DNA from: Polynucleobacter necessarius
GTDB taxonomy: Bacteria > Pseudomonadota > Gammaproteobacteria > Burkholderiales > Burkholderiaceae
Direction of reading: 5' to 3'
Assembly (NCBI RefSeq): GCF_900096765.1
Contig: NZ_LT615228.1
Span: 936,669 to 1,000,668, forward strand
Length of the DNA stretch: 64,000 nt
Shown here: piece by piece, positions 52,082 through 61,447 of the stretch
Position numbering within the stretch: the stretch's first letter is position 1
How the letters are laid out: every line of letters begins with the position of its first letter
Translations under genes and position numbers: made by a program
The notes under the pieces: generated by a model
What the model saw: only the letters and a program-made list of their open reading frames with translations
Told to the model about the DNA's origin: nothing
Databases searched by the model: none

Positions 52082-52279
52082 ATGCCAACGAAGTTCGCTA
52101 CTCAATCTCAAATCCGCCAATACAGCGTTTCTAACGCCGTGGCTTCTGCTCGAATTGAGGGCATTGCTCCTACTAAACAGCTAGAGCAAAACCTCACGGA
52201 TTACGTTGCTGGCAAAAAGACTATTGCGCAATTAATCGAAGAAACTAAACAACGGTATGTCACGCTACGATGCGGATGA
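52082..52279 (+). CDS. VbhA-like antitoxin of a Fic toxin
   Basis: 65 residues from ATG at 52082. It carries the Fic inhibitory helix motif [S/T]xxxE[G/N] in ASARIEGIAPT (about residues 25-35), close to VbhA's SVRLEGLEP, where the Glu blocks ATP binding in the Fic active site. A second helix follows (LEQNLTDYVAGKKTIAQLIE). It overlaps the toxin start by 23 bases, the usual class I arrangement. The frame is intact though its toxin is dead, as expected when a toxin decays first. I prefer 52082 over the in-frame ATG at 52064, since antitoxin homology begins there. Confidence 0.8.
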   Translation: MPTKFATQSQIRQYSVSNAVASARIEGIAPTKQLEQNLTDYVAGKKTIAQLIEETKQRYVTLRCG

Positions 52280-52829
52280 CACTTACTGCTAACCAGGTAC
52301 AGATGTACTTCGAAATCAAGCAGAAATAACTAACGCAAATGAATTAGACACCTACGAAGGTGAACTATCTACTTTGCGCTCAATTGAAATCATTGAGAAT
52401 CCTGTATCAGGAAAATTTGATCTAGCCCATCTACAGAACATCCACTTAACGCTTTTCCAAGATGTATATGACTGGGCTGGAAAGATTCGCACTGTAGATA
52501 TTAGTCGCGGAAATAGTCGTTTTGCAAATGTACGATTTATTGAATCTGCAGCAAACGATTTCTTTAATAAGCTAGCCCGAGAAAATCACCTAAAAGGTCT
52601 TAATGCCAATGCTCTATCAAAAAGATTAGCCCATTATCTATCGGAGATAAATGCCCTTCACCCTTTCCGAGAAGGAAATAGACGCGTACAACGCATATTT
52701 ATCTCCCAACTAAGTGAAGCGGCTGGCTATAAGCTTGATTACTCAGATTTAGAGCAAGAACAAATTTATCGAGCAATGGAACCCACCAAAATGTATTCAT
52801 CATCATTGGAGTGCGCCCCAAATCCCTGA
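52257..52829 (+). pseudogene. Fic-family AMP transferase toxin, inactivated
   Basis: Fic enzymes add AMP to target proteins such as topoisomerases. The frame starts ATG-TCA-CGC-TAC (MSRYDADDTYC) and meets TAA at 52290-52292, codon 12, where the next residues are PGTDVLRNQAEIT as in VbhT-type toxins, so a Tyr codon mutated. Reading continues in frame to the core: LTLFQDVYDWAGKIRTVDIS and HPFREGNRRVQR at 52659-52694. The family motif is HPFxxGNGR; here AGA at 52680-52682 replaces Gly (one G-to-A change). The 3' end, beyond about 52785, is lost at a junction with the convergent peptidase gene. Three independent defects. Confidence 0.85.
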
Positions 52830-53980
52830 ACTCCCATACTCTCGATCACGGGATTCTGGGTGTCGAGAGCAGCAAATGCCGCATCAGTACCACCGCCAGC
52901 AGCAGTGGTGCCTAAAACCAAATCACGGCCAAGCTCTGCATATACTTTCTTGGCATATTCAGCCATCTGCAAGGACTGAGGACTGGTCACCAAAGGTGGA
53001 CGTCGACGCTCAAATGCAACGTCGACCTTGGCATCCGGAATTTGCTGAATTTTAGAACGCTCTCGCACCTTTTTCTCTATCACGTCAAAATCTTCCTTCT
53101 TCATTACCCGTACATCAGCAGTGGCAAATGCAACAGAAGGAATTACATTGCGATTGGTGCCTGCTGTTGCCAAAGTCCAATTCATTTTGATGCCCTCTTT
53201 AGGGTCAGATAGGTCGCGCATTTGTTGAATCTGGAATGACAACTCATCTAAAGCATTGCGTCCCAACTCAGGCGCGGAGCCAGCATGCGACGCTTTTCCG
53301 GTGATATTTAAATTCACTGCCGCAATCCCGGCAGTAGTTAAAGCAATACGATCAGACTTTGCTTGCGAAGCCTCACAGGAAAATGTAGCATCATGCTCAG
53401 CACCGAGTTTTGCAAAATAAGCACGAGCTGCAGGAGAGCTAATTTCCTCGTCACCATTGATGAGTACGGTGACTTTTCCGTAATCTTTAAACTTCAACTT
53501 TTTTAAGCTATCCAGCGTATGCAGAATTAATGCGATACCCTGTTTATCGTCTGATATACCAAGGCCATAAGCACGATCTCCGTCAATTCTGAAAGGTTGT
53601 TTAGCTAGCATACCCTTCAGATACACGGTATCCATATGGGCAATTAAGAGAATTTTCTTTGTGCCAGAGCCTTTGAACTCGGCCTTAACCATTCTGCCTG
53701 GCTTTTCTGGAGTATCGTACATACGATACATATTGGCACCTGGTTCGATAAATTCAACTTGTCCGCCCAGCGCTTTTAATCGATTAAAAATGAGCTGGGA
53801 TATCTGATCGAGCCCATCACGATCCCTACTCCCGGACTCAATAGACACCAACTCTTTCAGAGTATCTAAAAAAGGTTTTTGTTCCTTTTCAACCACTGAA
53901 TAAATTGGCTCTTGTGGGGCGGCAATGCAGATTGCGCTATTGCAAATAACAGCCCAAAATACTAAAAAGAGTTTTTTCAT
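52766..53980 (-). CDS. M20 glutamate carboxypeptidase-like protein, C-terminus truncated
   Basis: Zinc peptidase similar to carboxypeptidase G2, which removes C-terminal glutamate from folates and peptides. 404 residues with a signal peptide (MKKLFLVFWAVICNSAICIA), so periplasmic. Metal ligands: LIAHMDTVY (His, about 114-122), GLGISDDKQGIA (Asp), GDEEISS (Glu, about 181), and GAHSNDDEYI (His near the end). The product ends GSIAR at the junction with fic; family members continue about 15-20 residues. The missing tail is a short helix packing on the catalytic domain, so activity may be reduced rather than lost. No other lesion seen. Confidence 0.82.
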   Translation of the reverse strand: MKKLFLVFWAVICNSAICIAAPQEPIYSVVEKEQKPFLDTLKELVSIESGSRDRDGLDQISQLIFNRLKALGGQVEFIEPGANMYRMYDTPEKPGRMVKAEFKGSGTKKILLIAHMDTVYLKGMLAKQPFRIDGDRAYGLGISDDKQGIALILHTLDSLKKLKFKDYGKVTVLINGDEEISSPAARAYFAKLGAEHDATFSCEASQAKSDRIALTTAGIAAVNLNITGKASHAGSAPELGRNALDELSFQIQQMRDLSDPKEGIKMNWTLATAGTNRNVIPSVAFATADVRVMKKEDFDVIEKKVRERSKIQQIPDAKVDVAFERRRPPLVTSPQSLQMAEYAKKVYAELGRDLVLGTTAAGGGTDAAFAALDTQNPVIESMGVQGFGAHSNDDEYILVGSIAR

Positions 53981-54113
53981 TTCCCCTCCAGATGGATGTC
54001 CAAATGATCATACATAAAATGTTCACTTATCGCCAACTAGAGCAGATTTCAAGTGAATTGGCCGCAAGCTCAAATCTCACTAAACACTAGCAGGCCTATG
54101 GCATCATCTCATT

Positions 54114-55520
54114 ATGGCCAGCGAACTCTATACGTCCTTCCTTATAAAAAATCCCAGCCCCAGTGAGCGCATCAAGACAGGCAAATCCCTGCGAAAAGTC
54201 GTTAGCCGTTCGTCAATTGGTAAATTTCATCCAGAGCGTAATCGCCAATCCCCTGTTGATATTTTGCTTGCCCAAGCCAAAAAACGCATTCCAGAATATA
54301 TCCCCATACGTCATGCTCGCATGTCAGCCGATCCTTTTTCATTCTATCGTGGTGGTGCAGCCATTATGGCAAAGGATTTATCCAACACCCCAAGCCCTCC
54401 TATTACAGTTCAGCTTTGCGGAGACATGCACGTTAGTAACTTTGGATTCTTCTCCACTACCGAGCATCAACTAGTCTTTGGCATCAATGATTTTGACGAA
54501 ACACTTCCCGGAAATTTTGATTGGGATTTAAAGCGTCTTGTAGCAAGTGCGATGATTGCCTCTCAACTATTAGGCAAGGATCAAATCTATGGGGAATTGA
54601 TTGTCCGCAATATATGCTCCACATATCGCAAATATTTACATCTCTATGCGGCGATGTCCTTCATTGACTTAAAGCGTACTTACATACATGAAAAGGCATT
54701 AAAAGCTGCAGCCGCTAAATATGCAAACTCAATTAGTAAAAAATATCTCAATAAACTGCTTAACAAGGCAAGGAAAAACAATAACCAAGGCCTAATTGGC
54801 AAAATCACAGAAGTCACACCCAATGGCATCAGACTCATAGAGAAGCCTCCCCTGATTGAGCACCTTACGCTATCTAATCATGGCACTGACATAGCAGCAT
54901 TGAATGATGAAAGCTTGAATTCTTATATTGATTCTTTGGCTGCAGATCGAAGGTATTTGCTACTGAGGTATAAATGGATTGACTGGGCACGTAAAGTGGT
55001 CGGTGTCGGCAGCGTCGGCACTGCTTGTTGGGTACTGTATTTTGAAGGAAGAGATGTCAATGACCCACTATTTTTGCAAGCCAAGGAAGCTCAAAAATCA
55101 GTTTTAAGCTCTTTCTTTCCAGATACTGAATATGCTACTGAAGGTGCCCGTGTAGTGCATGGGCAATGCCTCATTCAGGGCGCACCAGATCTCTTCTTGG
55201 GATTTGGAAAAACCTCTGAGATTGATTTCTACATCCGTCAATTACGTGACATGAAGGGGGGAATATCTATTGGCGGCGATGGAATTAACGCCGATGTTTT
55301 CCCCGATTTTGCAAAACTCTTTGGTTGGGCTTTAGCCAATGCCCATGCGCGAGCAGGTGATGCTGCGATGTTGGCTGGTTACTGTGGGAAAAGTGAAGTT
55401 TTGGATGATGCTCTTGTCAACTTTTCTATTGCCTATAGCAAGCAAAATCAATCTGATTACGAAACCTTTCTGCAGGCCATTCAGTCTGGAAAAATATCCT
55501 GCGCTTCTAATCATTTTTAA
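54114..55520 (+). CDS. DUF2252 family protein
   Basis: 468 residues, cytoplasmic. The family has a protein-kinase-like fold of unknown activity. Diagnostic blocks: RMSADPFSFYRGGAAIMAKD (about 76-95), VQLCGDMHVSNFGFF (catalytic-loop-like, about 106-120) and GINDFDETLPGNFDWDLKRL (metal-binding-like, about 130-149). HARAGDAAMLAGYCG lies near the C-terminus. Family members occur in many soil and water bacteria; no partner gene is obvious here. Preceded by the divergent peptidase gene with a 130-base gap. Intact. Confidence 0.88.
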   Translation: MASELYTSFLIKNPSPSERIKTGKSLRKVVSRSSIGKFHPERNRQSPVDILLAQAKKRIPEYIPIRHARMSADPFSFYRGGAAIMAKDLSNTPSPPITVQLCGDMHVSNFGFFSTTEHQLVFGINDFDETLPGNFDWDLKRLVASAMIASQLLGKDQIYGELIVRNICSTYRKYLHLYAAMSFIDLKRTYIHEKALKAAAAKYANSISKKYLNKLLNKARKNNNQGLIGKITEVTPNGIRLIEKPPLIEHLTLSNHGTDIAALNDESLNSYIDSLAADRRYLLLRYKWIDWARKVVGVGSVGTACWVLYFEGRDVNDPLFLQAKEAQKSVLSSFFPDTEYATEGARVVHGQCLIQGAPDLFLGFGKTSEIDFYIRQLRDMKGGISIGGDGINADVFPDFAKLFGWALANAHARAGDAAMLAGYCGKSEVLDDALVNFSIAYSKQNQSDYETFLQAIQSGKISCASNHF

Positions 55521-55593
55521 TGCTTTGATCGGCAAGCAGAATCTGGGCAACACTACCTGAAATTCAAACCATTAATTCCTATTCAAATATCTG

Positions 55594-56562
55594 TCATTCA
55601 ACAGAAATTTGAGCTTGTATTGCAATTTTTTGTAATTGTCCAGACTCTCTAAATACCCTTGCCCGATATTGCTCTGGCGTTCCATATTCTGGATCAAATC
55701 CACTGGCAATCAATGCATCCTTTGTCTCTTTTTGAGACATAACTTTTGCAATTGCCAACTCAAGTTTCTGTTGCACTGGGGCTGGCAAGCCCTGGGGGCC
55801 CACTATGGCAAACCAAGTACTCATGTGAATTGATGGATAAGCACTTTCAATAGCTGTTGGAATTTTTGGCAATAATGGCGCCCTCTTCTGACTGGTAACA
55901 AATATTGCCTTTATTTTTCCACTCTTTAGTTGAGGGACGGCAGCAACAACTGTATCAACTGATAGTGGAATTTGCCCACCAATTAAATCACTCATTTCTG
56001 GAGCGCTCCCTTTGTAGGGAATATGAGTTAATTTCAGCCCAGTTGCGGCATTGAGCATCTCACCCACAAAGTGCGAAGTAGTTGCCGACCCAAATGAGCC
56101 ATAAGCCGAAATTTTCGGATTTGTTTTAGCTTCGGTCACCAGCTCTTTCAAGTTATTTGCCTTAACTATCTCGCTATTTGCAAGCAACACCAAACCGGTT
56201 GATCCAACAATTCCTAAAGGATCAAAACTAGTCTGAGGGTTATAAGGCAATCTTTTCATCACTACTGCGTTAACAACGTAAGTTGTGCCAGAAGAAAGAA
56301 GCAAGGTATATCCATCTGGGGAGGACTTAGCAACAATCTCCGCGCCAAGTACTGTACCAGCACCAGGCTTGTTATCGATGACTATTCCTGTTTTTAACTC
56401 CTCCCCAAGAGGCTTTGCCAAAATTCGGGCTATAACATCCGTAGATCCCCCAGGTGTAAAGGGAATGATCAACTTAATGGGTCTATCTGGATAAGACTGG
56501 GCAATGGAAGCCGATGAAATTAAAAACAATATTGCAAATACTGATCTACTTAAAAGTCCCAT
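55594..56562 (-). CDS. Tripartite tricarboxylate transporter receptor (TctC/Bug family)
   Basis: Periplasmic binding protein of 322 residues. Signal peptide MGLLSRSVFAILFLISSASI with a cut near IAQSYP; then the family start PDRPIKLIIPFTPGGSTDVI, the ligand loop NKPGAGTVLGAEIVAKSSPD, and THIPYKGSAPEMSDLIGGQI. These bind carboxylates or amides. No TctA or TctB permease lies nearby; single Bug receptors are very common in Burkholderiales. It follows the amidase gene by 22 bases, so the ligand may be an amide or the acid it yields (inference). Intact. Confidence 0.88.
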   Translation of the reverse strand: MGLLSRSVFAILFLISSASIAQSYPDRPIKLIIPFTPGGSTDVIARILAKPLGEELKTGIVIDNKPGAGTVLGAEIVAKSSPDGYTLLLSSGTTYVVNAVVMKRLPYNPQTSFDPLGIVGSTGLVLLANSEIVKANNLKELVTEAKTNPKISAYGSFGSATTSHFVGEMLNAATGLKLTHIPYKGSAPEMSDLIGGQIPLSVDTVVAAVPQLKSGKIKAIFVTSQKRAPLLPKIPTAIESAYPSIHMSTWFAIVGPQGLPAPVQQKLELAIAKVMSQKETKDALIASGFDPEYGTPEQYRARVFRESGQLQKIAIQAQISVE

Positions 56563-56584
56563 GATTATTTCCTTAATCTCAGTT

Positions 56585-57991
56585 TTACAGCGCCGGCCTA
56601 ATCAAACCCACTGGATTGGCTAATTCAAACTGCTTTGCAAATTCTAATAATCGCTTTTCCCGACGATATGGTCCAACGATTTGAATTCCTATCGGCAAAC
56701 CACCGTCGCTAAAACCACAGGGAATTGAAATCGCTGGATGCCCTGTAATCGTAATGCGGCATGCTGACCTCATCCACTCGATATAAGTACCCATCTTTGT
56801 GCCATTAATTTCTAAGGGGTATTCCATGTTGATATCAAAAGGTAGCACTTGAACAGTAGGGCATATTAAGAAATCATACTTCAATAAAAATTGCTCCATC
56901 TTTAAAAACATTGCCGATCGAATTCGCTCAGCCCTAGCTATCTCTTCACCCCGAAGATTAAGTCCTACATCAATATTCCATACCACAGTATTTTTTAATA
57001 AATCGCCTTTAGCCGCTCTTAATGGGCCAAAATTAGTCGCAAATGCAATACCGCGCAAGACCTCAAAGGCGAAGTCGGCCTCCGAAAAATCAGGCTCTGC
57101 CTGCTCTACATGACATCCCATAGACTCAAAAATAGGCAAACTTTGTGCAATGACATTGGATACTTGAGGATCAAAAGGTAGGCCACCAATGTCAGCGCTA
57201 AAAGCCAACTTGATCCCCTTAGTTTCAATATTACTCAACACAGACCCCACTTGTGAGTCCGCTGCTGCAGAGTATGGATCTCGTGGATCAGGCCCAGCAA
57301 TAACAGATAAATAAAGTGCCACATCTTCTACAGTTCTAGCCATGGGGCCTGCTACACCTAAAGTACCAAAGGGGAAACTTGAGGGTACGATAGGCACTCT
57401 TCCAAGAGAGGGGCGCAAGCCAACAACGTTACAGAAACTTGCGGGGTTTCGTAAGGAGCCGCCCATATCCGACCCATCAGCGAGAGGCACAAAACCAGCC
57501 GCTAAAGCAGCGGCAGCACCGCCACTACTGCCACCTGCTGATACCCCTAAGTGATAAGGATTTTTAGTGGCGCCAAAAATTTCATTAAAGGTATGCGATC
57601 CAGCACCAAACTCAGGCATATTGGATTTGCCCAGAGTAATTGCTCCTGCATCACGCTGCCTTTTAACGATCAAGCTATCCTGATTCGGAATATTATTTTC
57701 ATAAGCAAGAGAGCCAAAAGTCGTACGCATTCCTTTAGTGGAAACATTGTCTTTATGTACCACAGGTAAACCAAATAATGGCCCTATAGGATTGTCTGCC
57801 GCCAGCAACTTATCAGCATCTTTAGCATGCTGACGCGCAGCCTCTAAGTCAGCAGTCACGATCGCATTAATAGCTGAATTGTATTTTTCAATTCGGTCAA
57901 TATGGGCATCCATCACCTCTAGCACGCTGAGTTTTTTTGTTTTTATTACGTGCGCCAAGCTCGTTGCACTTTGATAGAAGATTTCACTCAT
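56585..57991 (-). CDS. Amidase signature family hydrolase
   Basis: 468 residues; splits amide bonds by a Ser-cisSer-Lys triad. FGLPVVHKDNVSTKGM carries the Lys (about residue 81), VSAGGSSGGAAAALAAGFVP the cis-Ser, and DGSDMGGSLRNPASFCN the nucleophile Ser (about 180). GHPAISIPCGFSDGGLPIG is the C-terminal signature. Specific substrate unknown; many members are annotated as glutamyl-tRNA amidotransferase A-like without that role. Sits in one operon between dsdA (8-base gap) and the TctC-type receptor. Intact. Confidence 0.9.
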   Translation of the reverse strand: MSEIFYQSATSLAHVIKTKKLSVLEVMDAHIDRIEKYNSAINAIVTADLEAARQHAKDADKLLAADNPIGPLFGLPVVHKDNVSTKGMRTTFGSLAYENNIPNQDSLIVKRQRDAGAITLGKSNMPEFGAGSHTFNEIFGATKNPYHLGVSAGGSSGGAAAALAAGFVPLADGSDMGGSLRNPASFCNVVGLRPSLGRVPIVPSSFPFGTLGVAGPMARTVEDVALYLSVIAGPDPRDPYSAAADSQVGSVLSNIETKGIKLAFSADIGGLPFDPQVSNVIAQSLPIFESMGCHVEQAEPDFSEADFAFEVLRGIAFATNFGPLRAAKGDLLKNTVVWNIDVGLNLRGEEIARAERIRSAMFLKMEQFLLKYDFLICPTVQVLPFDINMEYPLEINGTKMGTYIEWMRSACRITITGHPAISIPCGFSDGGLPIGIQIVGPYRREKRLLEFAKQFELANPVGLIRPAL

Positions 57992-57999
57992 TTAGATAA

Positions 58000-59257
58000 T
58001 TAACTGATAGATGCACGTTGAAGGAAAGAATTGAATTCAGACTCAGGCACAAGAGAGCCGCCAGTTGTCCATACGATATGATTAGCGCTTGATGAACACA
58101 GAGAGCTCTCTTTGAGCCGCTGAAGTCCCGCGAAGCCTGCCGCTGCCGATGGCTCAATAGCCATAGCTTCAGAGTGATACAACCTGGCTAAATCATTAAA
58201 CATGGTTTGATCTTGAACTGTAAAGACGCCAGCAATAATATTACGCATGGCTTGAGCAGCTAACAGCGACGCCCGAGGGACGGCCAGTCCATCGGCCTCT
58301 GTGCGATTATTTAATCCAAAATCATAAACTGATGGATGCTCTCCATTGTTCGCTAGCATTTGCAGCAGAAAACAAGGAGATTGGGTGGGCTCAGCAAAGT
58401 AACAATAGACATTCTTTCCAAAAATTTGATTCAATCCCCAAGCGATTCCGCTGGGAGCCCCACCAACCCCACAAGGAATATAAATAATTAGTGGATGTTT
58501 GACATCAACCACAATGCCTTGATTCTGGAGTTGCTCCTTGAGCCCAATGGCAGATGCTGCGTTACCTAAAAATAGCGAAAGAAATCGCTCATCATCAACA
58601 AAATAAGCATTAGGATTGTTTTCAGCCATTACCCGACCAGCGCTCACAGCCTTTTCATAATCCCCAAGATGCTCAATCACTTGAACTCCGCGATCTCTTA
58701 ACCGCGTCTTTTTCCATTCTTTGGCATTAGCAGACATATGCACAACCGCCTTGAATCCAAGCGCTGCAGCCATTACCCCAAAGCCTAGGTTGCCAGTTGA
58801 GCCTACGGCAATCTCATATCTGGAGAATAGATTTCGCACGGCGGGGTTATTGAAAGCTCGGTAGTTGTCAGATGCCCCAATTAAGCCGCTCTGAATCGCC
58901 AAATTTTCGGCATACTCAAGCACCTCATGAAATCCACCTCTCGCTTTAATCGATCCAGCTACCGGTAATGTGTGGTCGGCCTTTATCCAGAGACGTCCAC
59001 ATTCCTCTGGAAAATCAATAGCCCCTTGCATATGAGGAGCAGGCAAAAGCTCAGACTCGATTAGACCTGCTGTGCTAAGTAATTCCGGAAATATATCGGC
59101 AAGCAACGGGGCAAATCGAAAAAAAACGATCTTGCGCACAATGCATATCTGTCAATCCAAGCGATAAATCGGACGCAAGCTCATCACTCGAAAAACACCT
59201 TGGGTTCTCCCAAAATACTGGTTGAGCATTACCTATCAAGGAATGAAGAGAATCCAT
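58000..59257 (-). pseudogene. dsdA: D-serine ammonia-lyase, frameshifted at A8
   Basis: PLP enzyme that deaminates D-serine to pyruvate. Ancestral length ~418 residues from ATG at 59255-59257 (MDSLHSLIGNAQPVFW). PLP lysine lies in [36 protein letters not shown] binds the cofactor phosphate. The A8 run at 59119-59126 has one base too many: with seven, CGT-TTT-TTT-CGA-TTT reads RFFRFAPLL, the family sequence. An ATG inside the second frame (59139) could restart translation, but it would lack the first 43 residues. It shares an operon with the amidase. Loss of D-serine use is likely. Confidence 0.86.
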
Positions 59258-59347
59258 ACAGGCATTCTAGCAACTTAATAAATTCCGCAAGTTAGAAATT
59301 CCATTCAGACAGGAAAACAATTGAGAGCAACTTCTATTAAAAAATAA

Positions 59348-60622
59348 TTAAAGCCCCTCGCCACTAAGGTCTAGACCATTTAAAGCGTAATCCATTAGTT
59401 GATAACTCTTTAGTGTGCTTACTCCGGCCTTAGCCCTATATTTTTCATTCAAAGGTCGATTAAAAATGATAGGCACCTTTGCCTCTGATGTGCCCCCATG
59501 CGTCCTCAGACGATGGCCCTCTAGACCAGATAGATCATGATTGACTGCCGAAGTCCCAATACAGACATCTTTTCTTGCAATAACTGCAACATCCCCCTCT
59601 CTATCGCGAGGAAGGTCAAATAACTTGCATATGCTTTCTTTATCCAGGACTTGCTCAATACCATCAATGCCGGCGATAGCTTCAATCACCTTACTTGGTG
59701 TAGCCCTACCGCGGCACCAAACTCTTATAAATCCTCCCAATGCGCCATGGTGCCCTACATAGGCATCGGTTATTGGACAGACAACCTGTACATCAGCTTT
59801 ACCTAATTTTTGATCCAATATATCTTGAAGCCAAATTACATTGGGCTTACCTTGAGCGTCTGACTTGTCACTCATACCATGATCAGCCGTTAATCCCACT
59901 ACAGCACCTAAACGATCTAATTCTCCAAAACATGCATCAAGCTGCTGATAAAAGCGAGTGGCCTCAATTTCACCAGGTGCATATTTGTGTTGCACCCTAT
60001 CGGTTAATGAGAGGTACATCAAATCTGGTTTTTCGCGCTTCAATAACTCAATGCCTGCTTTAAGAACGAATAATGAGAGCTCCATGGAATAAATACTGGG
60101 TTCAGGCATACCTACGAGCTCTTCAACATTTTCAATCCCATTATCTGCAAGCGTGCATTTACTCGCAAACTCGGAAGAAAATGAAATATTGCCTCTAGAT
60201 ATGTCCAAGCTTTTACTAAGTTGCTTGCGAAGCTTGTCTTTCGCCGTAATGGAAACCACCTTCGCTCCAGCATCGGCAAATTTGGCCAAGATAGTATCGC
60301 CCCGCAATAACTCAGGACCAGTCATCACAACCGGCTCCCATGTATTGGTGTCTAAATAGAAGTTCCCAGAGATCCCATGCTTCGAGGCGGGGGTGCCGGT
60401 AATAATCGACATGTTGTTAGGGCAAGTAAAGCTGGGCATCGTGCCATCAGCTATCGTACTAAACCCAGTTTGAATAAATTGGGCAATGTGCGGTACGACG
60501 CCTTCACTCAATAATTGCTGAAGATATTCAGGATCTCCGCCATCGATACAGATTAAAACAGTAGGCTTTTTAGGCCATTGGTAGCTAACACCATTTACCA
60601 CTACCTCAGGGTGCAGATTCAT
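59348..60622 (-). CDS. phnA: Phosphonoacetate hydrolase
   Basis: Splits phosphonoacetate to acetate and phosphate; alkaline phosphatase superfamily with two zinc ions. 424 residues from ATG at 60620-60622, chosen over an in-frame codon 12 bases upstream because GGAG lies just before it. Metal and catalytic residues: VLICIDGGD (Asp 27), TMPSFTCPNN with Thr 66 as nucleophile, GLTADHGMSD (about 238-247), and RLRTHGG near the C-terminus. Last gene of the phosphonate operon and the only fully intact catabolic hydrolase there. Starts three bases after the phnX stop. Confidence 0.9.
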   Translation of the reverse strand: MNLHPEVVVNGVSYQWPKKPTVLICIDGGDPEYLQQLLSEGVVPHIAQFIQTGFSTIADGTMPSFTCPNNMSIITGTPASKHGISGNFYLDTNTWEPVVMTGPELLRGDTILAKFADAGAKVVSITAKDKLRKQLSKSLDISRGNISFSSEFASKCTLADNGIENVEELVGMPEPSIYSMELSLFVLKAGIELLKREKPDLMYLSLTDRVQHKYAPGEIEATRFYQQLDACFGELDRLGAVVGLTADHGMSDKSDAQGKPNVIWLQDILDQKLGKADVQVVCPITDAYVGHHGALGGFIRVWCRGRATPSKVIEAIAGIDGIEQVLDKESICKLFDLPRDREGDVAVIARKDVCIGTSAVNHDLSGLEGHRLRTHGGTSEAKVPIIFNRPLNEKYRAKAGVSTLKSYQLMDYALNGLDLSGEGL

Positions 60623-60624
60623 AC

Positions 60625-61447
60625 TCAACTCCAAGAGTTCGGCTTTTCACCCAAATCCAAGCGTCTATTAATTTGATCAATGATGGGCAATAAGTCTGCC
60701 ACCGAATCAATCACATAATCAGGCCGCATTTCTTTCATTTTGATTCTTGCCAAATCCTTGTGATTGTCGGCCCTCATCTTTGCTTAGCGCATTTAACTCC
60801 TCTAGAGATAAGCCCAGCGCGTTTCCGCTAACAGCAACACCCACAGTCCAGCAACCAAAAGCCTTACCCTCCTCAATCCCTGGCTCGGTATCATCCACCT
60901 TAATAAATGAGAGGGGGTTATCTAAACCCAGTTGTGTAGCGCATTTATGCATCATTTGCGCCGATGGTCTCCCCAGTGGCGTATCTCCGGAAAAAGAGAG
61001 GGCATCAGGCGCATACCCCTGCTCTTTGGCTATTGGCAACAATATATCTAAGAGTTCTTTCGTATATCCTGTTGTGGATCCAATCTTAATGTGCTGCTCA
61101 CGGAGCTTTTTGGTCAGCTCAGCTACGCCAGGAATCAATTGACCACACTCTTGAATACTGACCTTATTCATTGGCACAAATATTTCCAACAATCGGTCAA
61201 CATCGGAAGAGGCGTGTGGCCTTCCGTGTATCTGCACCCATTGTGCTTGGATCTCTGGAAGGCTTAAAAGAGCATTAATATGATCCCACTTATTAATTCC
61301 CATCGGGATACGGGCTTGCGAGATTGACATTTCGACACCCTCAGACTGGAACAGCTTTACAAAGGCTCCCATTGGGGCTCTGCTACCAAAGTCTACCGTT
61401 GTACCCGCCCAATCGAAAATAATTGCCTCAATCGAAGTTTTAATCAT
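60625..61447 (-). pseudogene. phnX: Phosphonoacetaldehyde hydrolase, frameshifted
   Basis: HAD-family enzyme that splits phosphonoacetaldehyde to acetaldehyde and phosphate. Nucleophile Asp 12 in IIFDWAGTTVDFGS, Schiff-base Lys 53 in MGINKWDHINAL, and KVDDTEPGIEEG near 188 are all present. One extra C (plus strand, 60771-60773) shifts the last ~55 codons; restoring the frame gives DNHKDLARIKMKEMRPDYVI and DSVADLLPIIDQI, then a stop coupled to phnA. All catalytic residues lie before the shift, so a truncated protein of ~242 residues is made; the lost C-terminal helices are part of the core fold, so stability is doubtful. Start ATG overlaps the previous stop. Confidence 0.85.

Noticed and set aside
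54163-54474. 103-codon frame inside the DUF2252 gene
   Set aside because: Off-frame overlap with a well-conserved domain; no independent evidence.
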